This document shows, one piece after another, positions 33,477 through 45,681 of a stretch of DNA of 64,000 bases (its first letter is position 1; every line of letters starts with the position of its first letter). The notes under the pieces are model-generated. The model searched no databases. It was given only the letters and a program-made list of their open reading frames with translations, and was not told where the DNA came from. The DNA lies in contig WWBZ02000015.1 in NCBI GenBank assembly GCA_011503125.2, positions 248,001-312,000 on the forward strand. Reading direction: 5' to 3'. The translations under genes were made by a program, and so were the position numbers. This DNA comes from Botryosphaeria dothidea (Eukaryota; Ascomycota; Dothideomycetes; Botryosphaeriales; Botryosphaeriaceae).

Positions 33477-34006
33477 CTAATCAACAGAATTTTTATATCA
33501 AATCCTTCTAGCTAGGGCTTACATCCTTACGTATATTATTACAATAAATAAAGACGTTTAAATCGGTGAAAAGGTATAAAAGATATTACCTGGAAGAGAA
33601 TCTCTGTTTATATACATGCAAGAGACAGCCTGCCATGTCTCCGATCAGCTCCCTCAATCCAGACAGGGGCTGCGCTAATTGGGTTTACGCCTGTCTGTGA
33701 TCGGCTTCCCGGCTGGTTTTAGGCGGGACGTGCTTCCGACTGCATAGACATGTATGCAATCACGGAGCAACACTCTTTCCGCGAGTTACGGCATATTGCA
33801 GGGCATCGAAAGGTGCATGCTGGGGTGTGTGTGGGGTGGATGCATGACTCATTGGGACGGTGCGGCCCGTACCTACTTATGGTTGGACCACCACTGCGGC
33901 TTACGTCAGCTGCCAAGGCTCGTCCGCCGGTCGCATCCCCACCAAGGCGCCTACTCCACGCCCGCAACACCTTACAAGAACATCACTCATCCGACCTGCC
34001 CTGATC

Positions 34007-35711
34007 ATGGCTCGGAACCACTGGCCTGCTTCTGCTCGAAGCCGTCGCGGCTCCCATTCAACAACCCTAGCGCGCGGTATGTCGTCGCATAAGCCGTCCG
34101 CTGTACATGCTAATTGTTTCACAGGAGAGCGACCGCAAGGAATCAGGAAACCGACGCCCCCCCGAAGAAGCGCACGTCTCCAGCAGCGTCGCGCACCTGA
34201 TCAATCCCATCTATCCCTCAAGACGCCTAGAAGGAACGGCCCAGACGCTCATGTGAGCCTTTCCTCCCTCCATATCCCGCACTGGGCTTACAATGCCATA
34301 GTTGCAACCTACGATCACACAGCCTACGGGCGAGAAGCGCAAACGCTCTCGTGAGAGAGACACGTTAAACCAACTCGTCCACAAGCGGCAGCGGCCGCTT
34401 CCAACTACGACAGAGGCCTTACACGACGAAACGGCGAGCGAGAGCGGGAATAGCAACAATCCTATCGACTATTGGCGGAAACACCTACACTGGCCGCAGC
34501 AATTCGTCGAGTCTAGAGGCAACATGAGCCACTTGCTCGCAAGGAAAAAATCCACTTCGACACTGCGCCGGAGATCATCGGCGTCGTCGATCAACTCGAG
34601 CAATACTACTCCCACACAATCCGACCAGAAGCCGAGGGAGGCAAGAAGCGCACCGTATAGGGATGCGAGATACGAGTCACTTCTCGAGGCAAACAACAGT
34701 TTCATGCGTAAGGATGACGCCGGCATCAAGAAAGGCGCGAAACAACTATGTCAGGATCTCCTCGAGGCCAAACAGGCAATACCCGAAGACACGCTGTTCA
34801 GCGATGACATTTTTGAGGAAACTTGCGAGATAATGCGGAAGACAAACGAAGCTAGACTCATCCGCGACATCACGTTGTTAATTGTTCCTTCGGCAGAAAC
34901 GCACACAATACGGCGTCCTCGAAATTTAAGAATCCTGGTAGAGACTGTCAACGAAGGCTGGAACAACTCGATCCCCATTACGAGCCCACGCCCGCAACCA
35001 GATTACTCTGTAGGCTTCCGGCGCGAGGCCTTCACAGCAGACCAGCTCAAGCTGTTGGAACCCTTTATCGGGACTCTCTGGGACGAGTCATACTTCGCAG
35101 CGACGTGGTACATGTACTTCCCCTTCCTTACATGCGAGGTTAAGTGCGGCGCATCGGCGCTAGACATTGCAGACCGGCAGAACGCCCATAGCATAACGCT
35201 CGCGGTACGGGCCGTCGTGGAGCTATTCCGGCTAGTGAAGCGCGAGAAGGAGCTCGACCGTGAGATACTAGCCTTTTCTATCACGCACGACCACAGCAAT
35301 GTCCACATCTACGGGCACTACCCTGTTATCGATGGCAAGGACACGAAGTACTACCGTTATGTCATTGACGAGTTTAGCTTTACGGCTCGGGAAGGTAAGG
35401 AAAAGTGGACGACTTATAAGTTCACGAAGAACGTCTACGACAACTGGGTACCCTACCACTTTAAGCGAATTTGCTCCGCCATCGACGGGATTCCATCCAA
35501 TATTAGCTTCGATGTATCTCAAGGCTCGGAGTTGCGATTTTCAAGCTACACCGGCCTGTCGCAAGAGCTAGAGGGCCACCATCTTTCGCAATCAGAGGGC
35601 TCGAAGTCAGTCGCTAGTCAAGATGACGGGTCAAGCATTGCAGATGCTAACGATGCAACAACCCCTAACACGTCTGTATCTCAGAGTTTCAAGAAGCCGA
35701 GACGGAGGTAG
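34007..35711 (+). CDS. DUF7924-type protein with PD-(D/E)XK signature, ~528 aa
   Basis: Three exons: 34007-34076, 34125-34252 and 34323-35711. Intron 1 has textbook signals (GTATGT, GCTAAT, CACAG; 48 bases) and intron 2 runs GTGAGC...CACAG (70 bases). Residues 1-150 are basic and disordered (RRSARLQQRR, GEKRKRSRERD), nuclear-localisation-like. The conserved domain holds PDYSVGF (Asp 293), MYFPFLTCEVKCG (Glu 338, Lys 340), DRQNAHSITLAVRAVVELFR, FSITHDHSNVHIYGHYP and KFTKNVYDNWVPYHFKRI. I recall this as the fungal DUF7924 domain, whose core matches a PD-(D/E)XK nuclease fold. Biological role is unknown. The gene at 43015 is a clear paralogue with the same exon plan. Confidence 0.85.
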
Positions 35712-36262
35712 TGGTGTTTATCGCTGCATATGCCTCCATTTTCCACGGGCTTTAGAAGCGTCACGTGTTGTTATTTCAACTTGGTTTGTTTTGTAACATC
35801 TCGTTTGCTGTAGGGTTGGAATCATGGTGTTTGCATCTAAGAACACGGCAGCGTCAGAATCTAGCCTCTTACAGCCAAGCGCATGAGAAAGTGATCAATA
35901 CATCGACTCTCGGAGTTAGTTATGTTACGTTGTAAGATAGAAGCCACCAAGGGCGGCTTGTCCCTTCCAGTCTGATTGTGATAGATGAAACATTACTCTC
36001 CAGATCCGCATGTAACGCAGGAGCGTAAAGTGCAACCGGTCGACCCTATCGTGGCGGGTCTGCGGGTTGTAGATTCGGATATCTCCAGACGCCAGACATG
36101 TAGCTGCCGTTGAGCCCAAGCAATTTTGTGAGCACCCTAATTTACTCAAGCATCTCCTTCCGCGCGGGATCAGGAATGAGTTGTCAAATTCATGGCATCT
36201 GTTTCTAATCTACTTCTACAACAGGCTTCACGAGTCAAAAACAATATCTATACCTTCCATGC

Positions 36263-38091
36263 TTACCGCCTCCTGACCTCCACCTTTGGTGCCGGATCCG
36301 CCATAACCTCAAAGCCAAATTCCACAAATTTCGGCGTGTATCCGTCCGCCAGACGCAGGTCGTAGTCGAGCAGGATGCTGGCCAACGCGACCTTGATTTC
36401 GTTATGGACGAAGAAGCGACCAGGGCAGATCGACTTGCCCATGCCGAAAGTGAACTGGTCGGGGCTGCTCGACACCATGGATGTCGCCGCGGTGCCCTCC
36501 TGGCGGAGCCGCAGAAAACGGAAACCGTCGAAGCGGCCTGCATCGTCGCCATAGACTGCCGGGTCCCACATGCGTGAGCTGTCGACAGATACATTGGTGC
36601 CCCGCGGGATCTTGGTGCCGTCTGGGAGGACGACATTCTTCAGTGCTTGGCGGTCGAGCTGGGCTGCGGCGAAGAAAAAAGAGCGTCAGTAAACGGACAA
36701 GGGGAATATGAGTAGGGATCCTTTGCTCACCCAGCGACCCAGGCTTCAGCCTCAACGTCTCCTTGACGACGCTATCCAGTAGCTGCATCTTGTACAGGCC
36801 CGCCGTCGTCCACCCGCTCTCCGCCACAGCCGTCTCGATTTCGTCGCGCAGCGGGCTGACCAGCTCGGGCTGTCCGCAGATATCCAAAACCGCCTGTTTG
36901 AGGAGCTGTGTGGTCGTGTGCAGGCCGGCCATAGCAAAGCCGAGCTGCATGGCAATGGCATCGTACGGCTTCCCGCTGGCCCTCTCCTCCAGCCACGCCA
37001 GAGTGTCTTCGTGGCGGTCCGGCTCGCGCCCCTGCGCTAGGGCCTCGCGCTTCTGCACCGCGCGCTTGTCTAGTACCTCTTGGATTAGCTTGCGGCCGCG
37101 GCGCACCTGCTCGCGGCACTTGCGGCTCTCGGGCAGGAACCAGTTGGCCAGCGTGCGCGTGAAGCGCGGGTAGGTGCGGAGGGCGCGCGTGGCGAGGAAC
37201 ATGTCGGTGGCGTAGGTGATGGTGATGTCTTGCCACTCCCGGTCGTGGCACAGCTCGGGGCCGACGAAGACGGCGGCAGACATGCGGCTGACGAAGGCCA
37301 TCGAATCGGTGTGCCAGTCGATACCGTGCCATTCTAAGGAGAGAGGAGTTAGCTGGCTCTTGAAGAGCGGGAAATCGAGGTTCGGACTGGACGGAGTTGC
37401 GTACCTTGCTTGTCTGTCCAGGCTTCGTCGAGAGCGCGTGTAATATGCTCCCGGAACATCTTGCACTCTATTACAAAGTTAGCTTGGTGGAAGCCAACTC
37501 GGACCGCATGAGGGCCGTTTCTCACGTGAGTTCTGGTTAAGCTTGCTCTTCGTAACCTCGATGAGCAGTTTGTCCGGGTCGCCAACAGTCGCGGTAACCC
37601 CCTCCCAGCCAGGATACCCTGCAAAGAATTCCTGCACCCTCAATCATCAGTCTAGACCATTTACTCCTAGTCTGGTGGCCCCGGCTTACGTGAAAGGTCC
37701 ATTGCAAGTGGTCCAGGTCATGGCAGTTCTTTTACCCATTCTGCCCACCCAGTAGGGACAAGGACAGTCGAGCTGAGTGAAGTGATGATGCGAAATGGCC
37801 CTTTGAACTGAATTCCGAACATTAGCCATGTCTCAAATGTGCGGCATTCTTCGGATGCACCTTTTCCGTTCCCTCTCGGATAAGAGCTCTTGCATTTTGT
37901 TCAAAACGCTTGTGTGCCTTCTTAAGCAGCCAATCTCCAGGATAGGCATTGATAGTCGGGATCTCGGGTGTTCTCAACCATTGATGAAAAACGACGAGGC
38001 ACAGGCCTGCCAAAAGTGAAAATATAATGGTGGCCGGAGATATCAGCGGGAAAGAGCCACCTGAAAGCTTATCGAGCGTGTTGTTCGCCAT
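36263..38091 (-). CDS. Cytochrome P450, six exons, one-base frameshift in exon 2
   Basis: Exons by splice signals and conservation: 38091-37861, 37807-37690, 37631-37526, 37467-37405, 37333-36731 and 36663-36263. The product (~506 aa) has an N-terminal membrane anchor (PATIIFSLLAGLCLVVFHQW), I-helix AMAGLHTTTQLL, ExxR as KETLRLKP, FDGFRFLR and the heme loop FTFGMGKSICPGRFF. All catalytic motifs are intact. Exon 2 is one base too long: reading FKGPFRIITS...WAEWVKELP requires dropping one base near 37723-37725 to continue DLDHLQWTFH into EFFAGYPGWEG. So the gene carries a frameshift, or the assembly has an error. It resembles fungal microsomal P450s of secondary metabolism; substrate unknown. 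No partner biosynthetic gene lies next to it. Confidence 0.85.
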
Positions 38092-38882
38092 TTAAGCCTT
38101 TGATTTCTTGTAGAACTGTGGACTTTTTATTTCGATTTTCGGTGAATGTGCGAACCTCAGTATATATAGATTTGTCAATGTGGCAGAAACAATGGGATTG
38201 TTAGTCTAGAGTTTGAGTTCGGCGATGTTGCATCGGCGCTGTATGATAACTCAATATGATTCATAGTGGCTAGCCGTATGCGGCAAGCTGCGCCACCCTT
38301 GCGTACCGCAGATCATGCTTCATCCGTCCTAGGGCGGGACTTTCTTGGTGCCGTCATGAGTGACACTGATTCGTTCCCACCCCGATGATTCATCGCCCGC
38401 AGAACTCGGTTATGTAGGCTGGCTCAAGCTTAGTCCTTTCCCATCGACCTTTAATAATAACATCATTCAGAAAAAGGCATGGTGCAATCAACAGTGCAGG
38501 GCTGAGCTAACTTGGCAAAGAGCATGGACTAGATGGGGCGCCTTGAGCAGCGGTCAAAAGAAAGCGAACGGCAAGAAGGCAAAGATGATGGAGGATGGTT
38601 TAGTTAATGGAGAGGGTGCGAAAATGTTCCGACAGGGCGCCGCGATGAAACGATCGCGCTTTTTGGCAATGATAAGAGGCTGAGCGCGAAAGCGTAAATA
38701 AAGGTAAGCTGATTGCAGTTTTTAGCACTATTTTACCGGTGGTGAGCGAGCTTCAATGTGGTCCTCATTACGAAAAAGTTTGTTTGCCCATTGATGGGGA
38801 AGCGCGGAGCGGAATGGCGGAGCGGAAGAGCGGAGGCGAAGTGTGGGGCATACATGGTGCTTTAACGCTCCAGGAACCAACA

Positions 38883-38914
<32 letters not shown>

Positions 38915-38939
38915 CATCACGACCACCACCACCACCACC
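38883..38939. repeat. (ACG)10-(ACC)6 microsatellite
   Basis: Ten ACG units (38883-38912) are followed within ten bases by six ACC units (38922-38939). It lies in the open region just upstream of the PD-(D/E)XK-like gene at 39151 and reads as poly-Asp/His, poly-Thr or poly-Arg/Pro depending on frame. Confidence 0.85.
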
Positions 38940-39150
38940 GCCCAGTCTTACGGCCACAGCCCGCCCTACCACGAAGCGCAAACTCGACGCGCTTGCTGGA
39001 TCCGTACCGCCTACTCCGCCCCCGACGAACAATTCCGACTCAGCTAAACGACCGCGACCGTCTCCGCCGGACGCCGTCCACCATTGGTCCTTCGCTCCAT
39101 CCGCTACTATCGAAGGCTGGCTTGATGACGTTACTTCCGATCACTCTTCG

Positions 39151-40239
39151 ATGGCCTCCGCAGTCGAGAACCCGCCCTCATTACCGCCCTCGTCGCGCCG
39201 GTCGCGCTCGTCCAGCCCGAGCCGCAAGTGGCCCAACGAGCCCTTGTATGGCAGACAAAAAATCCGACAAGTCAACATTGCCTTCACCTTTCTCGACAAA
39301 ATACCAAAACACATCCAAGAGCTTGCGAGCACATCGTCAGATGGCGATGAGAGGCTCCAGTCGGTCAAAGAGACATTGTCACCGCCCGCCGCTTGGAAAC
39401 GAAGGGCGCAGCCGAAGGTGATTGGCGGGCGGCGTTCGAGAGGTTGGTGGAGGATCTGATCGTCATGCATGGGCTGAGCACGGAGCTGGAAGTCGTGACT
39501 GAAAGAGGTATGTATGCTTGTAGTGTAAGTAGTTACGCGGTGACCAACCCGGACAGACTGGTTGCCCGAGCTCAAACCAGAGCCCTGGACTGTTTTCGTA
39601 CCCGTCCTCGTGCCGCAGAAGCGTCCATCCGCTCCACTTCCCTCAACGGATCCTCCGGCGCTCCCCTTGAGCAGACTGACGTTCGAACTCAAAACCCCAC
39701 GCCCTGATATTTTCGTTGCTTTCTCCGAGAGCTCCTTTTCCTCTAGTTCGCTCCTGGATCCACTTCAAGCCGGTGGTACCCTCTTCAGCGATCCGACAAC
39801 GAGCCTCGGTGTCCGCTTTCCGTTTCTCCTTATCGAGACCAAGCCTGCAGCCACCGGTGGGAGCCTGTACCACGCCCAGAACCAGGCTGCCGCCGGCGGT
39901 GCTTGCATGCTCAACGCCTTGAAACGGCTCGGTGAACTTTCCCAGCTACAAGGTGATGGATCGCCTCCAACTTCTCTCGCTTCAACACCGATGGCCTTCT
40001 CCATCTTGAGCTCGAGCTCCCTTGTCGAGGTTTGGATACATTACTGGAATTCTCTGGGGACGGCCTCAACGCCCCATTCATCTTGCTTAGCCAAGCTCGC
40101 CGTGTTCGACTGCACCATGGGTGACGGTTGCGAAAGCTTTCTGCGCATGCTCAGCGGCATCATCCGCTGGGGTGTGCGCGAACTGGAGATGTGGTGTAAT
40201 GAAACGCTCGACACGATAGCTGCTAGTTCTGCCGGGTGA
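39151..40239 (+). CDS. PD-(D/E)XK-motif protein, structure partly unresolved
   Basis: A Ser/Pro/Arg-rich N-terminal segment is open from about 38970 (KRKLDALAGSVPPTPPPTN) through the ATG at 39151. After a frame change near 39365-39385 come ETKGAAEGDWRAAFERLVED and TELEVVTER. A good 49-base intron (GTATGT at 39508 to ACAG at 39556) joins this to DWLPELKPEPWTVFVP. The core has PRPDIFVAFSE (Asp codon 39706) and RFPFLLIETKP (Glu 39835, Lys 39841), then HAQNQAAAGGACMLNAL, the PD...E-T-K signature. The C-terminus reads SLVEVWIHYWNS and FLRMLSGIIRWGVRELEM. The 5' half may hide a second intron or a frameshift. The true start may lie upstream of 39151, near the microsatellite. Confidence 0.55.
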
Positions 40240-41226
40240 TGCTGGGGATGGTGTATTCTATCGCTGTTTCACCAGGAGAAAGAGTCGAGTTGCGACCCCT
40301 CGCAATGGTGCAGGTGTTCCACGTAGGGCAATTTCTCAAAAGATGAAATGTGCCGGATTGGCGCACGGCAGCAAAGATTTTTGCGCCGTAGTCGTCCACA
40401 AGACTGGTCTTCAAGGCCGTTCAATCCCACGGTCGATTCGGGCCCGGGATGTCCAGAGGATGCGTGCCTGGCACTCCTCGGCGAGCACTTTGGGCTTGCT
40501 TACGCCAATAGGCTCGACCTTCGCAGCTTCCGGATGAAATTCGGCAGATTTGGCTGAAGTAGAGCTGGAGCATGCCATGCCCAATGGACACTCCTCGACA
40601 AGGAAGCGGAGCAATATGCGGATAGATTTCGTTGCGGTGGAGATCCTTGCAAAGGAGTGATCAAAGCGGCATATTTAGCGTTTCTGTTGGTACTTGTATT
40701 CAATCTCGAACACTTATCCTCATGCGTCTACACAGTGTGCTTCATCTAGCAGGCGAACGGTATTACAGCGACCGAGTTTCGGAGATGTGGGGTGCCTATC
40801 GGCCTTATCGTCTATCGCTTATCGTTTTTATCGTTCATCGGTCATCGTCGTCGGTATTCTGCGTGCCACGCCTCGCCGCTCAGCTCCAGCCGCGTTTCTC
40901 TGTTCATGATCCTTTTTTTACCGACTCTATCTCACAGCATTGGGTGTCAGGTCGCATCAAGTTTAGAGGTGTGCGTGACTTTCTTCCTGGACGGTCACGA
41001 GCTGGTGAGTACTATGTAATCGGTGTTGCCCCGGCAACGCGGGCCGTTGACGCCGAGCCGCCGGCGCGGGCCGCCCACGATCGACTTCCTCATCCACCCA
41101 GTGCTCGGCGACTTCTACTTCATCTCTAAGCATCATCACCACGTCCAGAGTCCACACATTGCTCAGCACTCTACTTAATCTCAAAGCATCATCACCACAT
41201 CCAAAATCCACTATATCGCCCTCAAC
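40240..41226. other. Intergenic, no supported gene
   Basis: No recognisable product. A direct repeat of about 27 bases built on TCTAAGCATCATCACCACGTCC-like sequence (shared core AAGCATCATCACCAC) occurs at about 41128 and 41181, just before the next gene. Confidence 0.45.
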
Positions 41227-41859
41227 ATGGTTGCCAATAACGGCGCGTTGGGTCCGCAGCCCGACTTCGACATCATGGCCGACCATTTGAGTGAGATCGC
41301 CGAGCACATCCGACGCTGCTCCAACATTCCTACTGTCCAAGGCAATAAGGTCATCCTTCAAGCCATCACGGAGATGAGGAGCGAGCTGCGTCGGGATATT
41401 GCCGAACTGAGAACCGAGCTGCGCCGGGACATAAACGAGCTGAGAACCGAGGTACGCCAGGGCTTTGCCCGGCAGGAAGCACTGTCAGTTACCCCTCTCC
41501 TCTGCTCACCCCAGACTTGTTCGCTAACTGCAGGAAATCCTTAAAGCCATCGCAACCACCAGGCCCGTCTTGAGAACAGCCAGCTGTTCCGCTCGGTAGA
41601 CTAGCACCTCTCGCCCCTCCACTCGCTTCTCAGCAACCAACAAATTCCAGACTTCCCGGAAACCCTGAGCGATATCGATGCTCTCGGCGCTCATCCGCTT
41701 GACGCGCTGCTGAACCACCTGGATGTGCCGTCACCGCCCACAGTCGCGGAGAAGAGAGCGGCATTCAAGAAGGCCATTGGCGTATTGGAGATGCGTAAGC
41801 GCCGCAGGACTGGCAGTTGGCGACTGGTCGGTCATGGCAGCATTGCACACCGCCTGTAG
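41227..41859 (+). pseudogene. Coiled-coil fungal protein with premature stop
   Basis: Exon 1 encodes FDIMADHLSEIAEHIRRC, then a heptad repeat in three turns (EMRSELRRDI, ELRTELRRDI, ELRTEVRQGF). After an intron of about 50-70 bases starting at GTCAGT (~41486), the frame resumes as HQARLENSQLFRSVD. It is cut by TAG at 41602-41604 and then continues cleanly (IPDFPETLSDIDALGAHPLD, TVAEKRAAFKKAIG) to a TAG at 41857. I recall this layout (leucine-rich heptads, then 'AR.QNS.L.R', then 'IP.FP.T...I..L....LD.LL..L') from an unnamed but widespread fungal family. The internal stop makes this copy probably dead. Confidence 0.6.
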
Positions 41860-43014
41860 CAGCCTCGCTATCACCAGGTCTCGGCCGACAAGTTCCGCCC
41901 GGCTCGCAGAGTGTTGACTGAATGAAATGACACTCGGAGTACATATCGTACATAAAAATAGGAGATGATCCGCGTAGAGGTCTCGCAGACCCTACCGATA
42001 GACATGAGAAAGCCATGCGTCACGGCGTGTCCACGTCCTCGCAGCTCGCCAGCCTCACCGCAAATTTGGATGACCCCACGTTTGTCTCGGTGGGACGCGC
42101 TGTTCCGGGCGTTCGTAACCGAATCATCTGTCGATGCTGGGGCTTTTGACGAAGACGGGAGGGTTGGATCAAGTGCAGATCTCGTTGCTTGTGCTAGGCA
42201 TGGAACCCTGTCTTGCGCTGCCTTTGCAGGTGCGAAAGCAACATAGGAGACAAATATTTGTCTGACAAATTCTAGACAAATTGGAGGATTTTAGAATAAT
42301 TATTGAAGCAGAATTCACGTGCTCTTGCCCTCTCATCTTTCACCATAGAGTCATGGGAAGTCGGGGATGGTTTCCCATAGTTCCGGTGCGGCGCAGTCCG
42401 GACCCTTGCTTATTTTCGTGACGCGATCTTCAGAACATCAACCCCGCGCTTGCGGCACGGACAAAAGATGCATTCGTGATCGATGCCATTGAACAGATAA
42501 CTGATTTCACGGCGAAGCAAGTGCCACGAGGAGGTCCCAGTTGTGGGTGTTGCCTTGTTATTGGCAGTGTGTCCGTGTGGTGTCTTTTGCAGCAGCTGCA
42601 AGTGGCAGTCTGGCCCATGGGGCGCAGTGTCAGTCTGCCCACTCGGCCGGCGGCTCGGGACGCTTTTAGTGGCGCCTCGGCCAATTGCGGGCACGTCCGC
42701 AGGAGCAGTCTCCGCTCAGAGCCCGTCCGCCAATCGGCATTCGAGGCACGCTGGATGCCCTTTATCTTGTCACGCTTGTGACCTCGCGTCTTGAGTCGAC
42801 CGTGCTCCACTCTCCTCCCTGCTCGTTGTGGGTCCGGCATGCAGGGAAAGAAAGCGCCTCTGCCGAGAGCCGGTCGTGCGCTTGCTCATGCGTCTCTCCC
42901 TCACACCCGACCCCTCAATGGCGAACCGCAGTCTACGCCGTAGTATCTCCACATGCATCGAGTCGTCGCTCTTTTAGAGCCGCATGCGCACACTTCTTCT
43001 TGTCTTAAGCGAGC
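41860..43014. other. Intergenic, with a 16-bp perfect palindrome
   Basis: No supported gene. AGACAAATATTTGTCT at 42248-42263 is a perfect palindrome, and its half-site (GACAAAT) recurs twice in the next 20 bases, suggesting a protein-binding cluster or a small repeat relic. Frames at 42.4-43.0 kb have no recognisable features. Confidence 0.45.
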
Positions 43015-45013
43015 ATGGCTCCCCGCCAGAACCCGCCAAAGAGGCGGTCGAAAGTCGCCGACAGACAGACCCAAGCAAAACCGCGCAAGCAAAACGCTGC
43101 AAGTTTGTCTATCCCCATTGGCGTCGCCTCAGCATCCGTACTAATTTCCTTGGAGAGACACCTTCTCGAACAGCCCCAGCGGTATCGAAGCAGCCTACAC
43201 GGCGAAGCCGGCGTGGGCTAGGACTTTCCGCTGAGAACAACGGTCTACCAGAGCCGGCCAGGAAGAAATCCGGCGGTTCAGAAAAGGTACGCAGATGGGG
43301 ATTAACGCCCAAAGAATCCGGACCGGGCTAACGTGAAAGTAGAAAAGTGGCACTGCAGATCGCAAGCGCAAACCACCCGGCGAAGCTCCAGACCCACCCG
43401 CTCAGAAGAGGCAAAAATCGAGACAAGCCCCCAAGGATATCGAAGAGTCGATCCATACAGGAGACTTGAGTGGCCGAGACCACGTACACCCCAGGTCTGA
43501 GGAAGATATCGAGGAGTATTCAGACCCAATCGAAAATTGGCGGCAGCTTGGTGATTGGCCGACTTCCTTTCGGCATTCGGAAGCCATGTCTCGTTCTGGG
43601 GATCACTCGGGTGACCTCAAGGAGCTGCGTGAACTCCGGAGGCAGAGACGCGATTCTCGTTCGTCTACCGTAAACACACAACGCAGTGGGCAGCAGGTCC
43701 CGCAGGGTGGTGCTCTTGAGGATACAACAGGACCTTCTGATGTAGCCTCAAGCCAGGAAACCCAGAAAAAGTCCAAACCACTCGTGTATGATACCCCGAA
43801 GTTTCGAAGGACGCTCGAGGATGGCTTTGGAGACGTTAGATGCATTTTCAACAACTATACCTTGCGTCAACCAGAAGGCAAGAAAGACACTGGGCCCAGT
43901 CCTGCGAGTGAGGAATGGCGCACACGGCTGGTGAAAGAAGACAACAAGGCACTGCCTGAAGATTACAGATTCAAGGATGATGCATCCTTTCGGGAGAAGC
44001 TGGACCGGCTCGAGCGGATGAACAAAAACGAGGTCACAGTGATACACTCTCTGCACAACCTGGTCTGTCCTCCAGCCGAAGACTTGGCAGATCAGTACAC
44101 TGAAGACCCGCTCGGAGATAGTTACTGCCTGTTGGCCGATAACTGGAACGAAAAATGGGGCTGCAAGCTCGAACTCCTCGGCACGAAAGTATCGCCAAGG
44201 CCCGACTACTGCGTCGGCTTCTCGCGAAGGGCTTTTGATGACCTTTTTGACAGGATTGACAAGTGGGACGTCGATGAACACAGGCTCGCTCCAACCTTGT
44301 GGATGTACTTCCCGTTTCTGACTTGCGAAGCTAAGTCCTACCAGGAGTCAATCCAATATGCCCACAATCAGAATGCACTGAGCATGACGCTCGCGATCAG
44401 CGGTGTTGTAGACTTGTTTCGAGCCGTCCGCAGCGAGGGCTCCATCGACCGCGAAATCCTTGGGTTTTCCGTCTCCTACAACCACACCGGCGCGTCCGTG
44501 TACGGCCACTACCCGACGTTGAACGGAGCAAAGACGGCCATCTACCGCACGAATATCTGCAAGCTCGAGTTTGCGTCCTGCAGCGACAGATGGGCGGCCC
44601 ACAAGGTCGTCCGGCGCATCTACGAGGACTGGGCGCCGATGCACTTCCGCCGCCTGTACGAGGCCGTCATGAAGATCCCGCCCGACGCACCGCCAAGGGC
44701 GGGGAGCATGCTGAGGACAAACATGAGGGACTCCGCAACGCCGACGCCAATCATGCACCGCTTGAGTTTGAGCAACAGTGCGAACACGCCTGAGCCGAGC
44801 CGAGCGGCCGACAGCCGGGATGCCCAGCGCTCCACGACGGATTCTGACGCTCAGGTGCCGATACCGTCGGTGGAGAGGGGGGACGGTCCCGTGCAATCGG
44901 CCCCTGCGCCCGCGCAGAGTTCAGACACAAGTGGCACGCCGCGCCCACCCGTGTCGACGACGGCTGGAGGAGAACCTCAGGCAAAAAAGCGAAAGCTCAA
45001 CCAAGTGACGTGA
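43015..45013 (+). CDS. DUF7924-type protein with PD-(D/E)XK signature, ~629 aa
   Basis: Three exons: 43015-43102, 43156-43286 and 43343-45013. Both introns have strong signals (GTTTGT...TACTAAT...GAG; GTACGC...GCTAACG...TAG). The N-terminal ~100 residues are basic (MAPRQNPPKRRSKVADRQ), nuclear-localisation-like. Conserved core: PRPDYCVGFSRRAF (Asp 361), MYFPFLTCEAKSY (Glu 402, Lys 404), NQNALSMTLAISGVVDLFR, FSVSYNHTGASVYGHYP and RIYEDWAPMHFRRLYEAV. It aligns by eye along its whole domain with the gene at 34007 and is the longer paralogue, with an extra acidic/proline-rich C-terminal tail ending in a KKRKL patch. The frame is fully intact. Role unknown. Confidence 0.87.
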
Positions 45014-45681
45014 GCTCTGTCGTGCCTTTGAATTTGCAATCCTTCACTGGAGATGGTATTTGGTTTGCCTTCTCCACCATGCAGACCTCCAAGCCGACCT
45101 TGAACCACGGCAACGCGTCTCTCCGCCTTCTGTGGCAGTGACAGCCCGCCACGTTCGACGTCTTAGCTCACGCGACGCGCACGCCGGCTCCGCTCCTGTT
45201 GGCATCGAAACAGGGCTTAGTCGAGAGGCTTCCCTCGCCCGGCCCTGATGCTGCTTGCGGCCGTAATGCTGGATAGGCCCTCGTCTCCCATTTCAAACGC
45301 TCCGGCCAGTCCTGTTGTAGTTTGTGGTAGGTGGCAGCCAGATCTCAATCCTCGGCGGGCTGCCGGGCCCTTTGACGGTTCTTGACGGAGGCATTGAACG
45401 CAAATTAGCCCGTCAGAGTCGTCTCGCCGGCGCCACGGGCCTGCAGGCCGGCCGCAGCGTCATTGAGCAAGCTGATGGCGCGGAAAAGAACAGACCTTCT
45501 TTCAGGCTCGTGTACGGAGAGACAGGGGGCGGTGGGGTAGCGGCCGTTGACTGGAAAGCGGCAAACCGCCTCGGTCGCCCAAAAAGTACTGGCTATCGAT
45601 GTACTGGCGGATCCCGTCGACGGCGACAGTAGCTGCTTAACATTTATGATAGCAACGGTGCTATAAGTATGACTCTAGACG

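Noticed and set aside
38843..39421. 192-codon + ORF with Asp and His runs
   Set aside because: The runs come from the trinucleotide repeat; the neighbouring frame carries the residues that continue into the PD-(D/E)XK-like protein.
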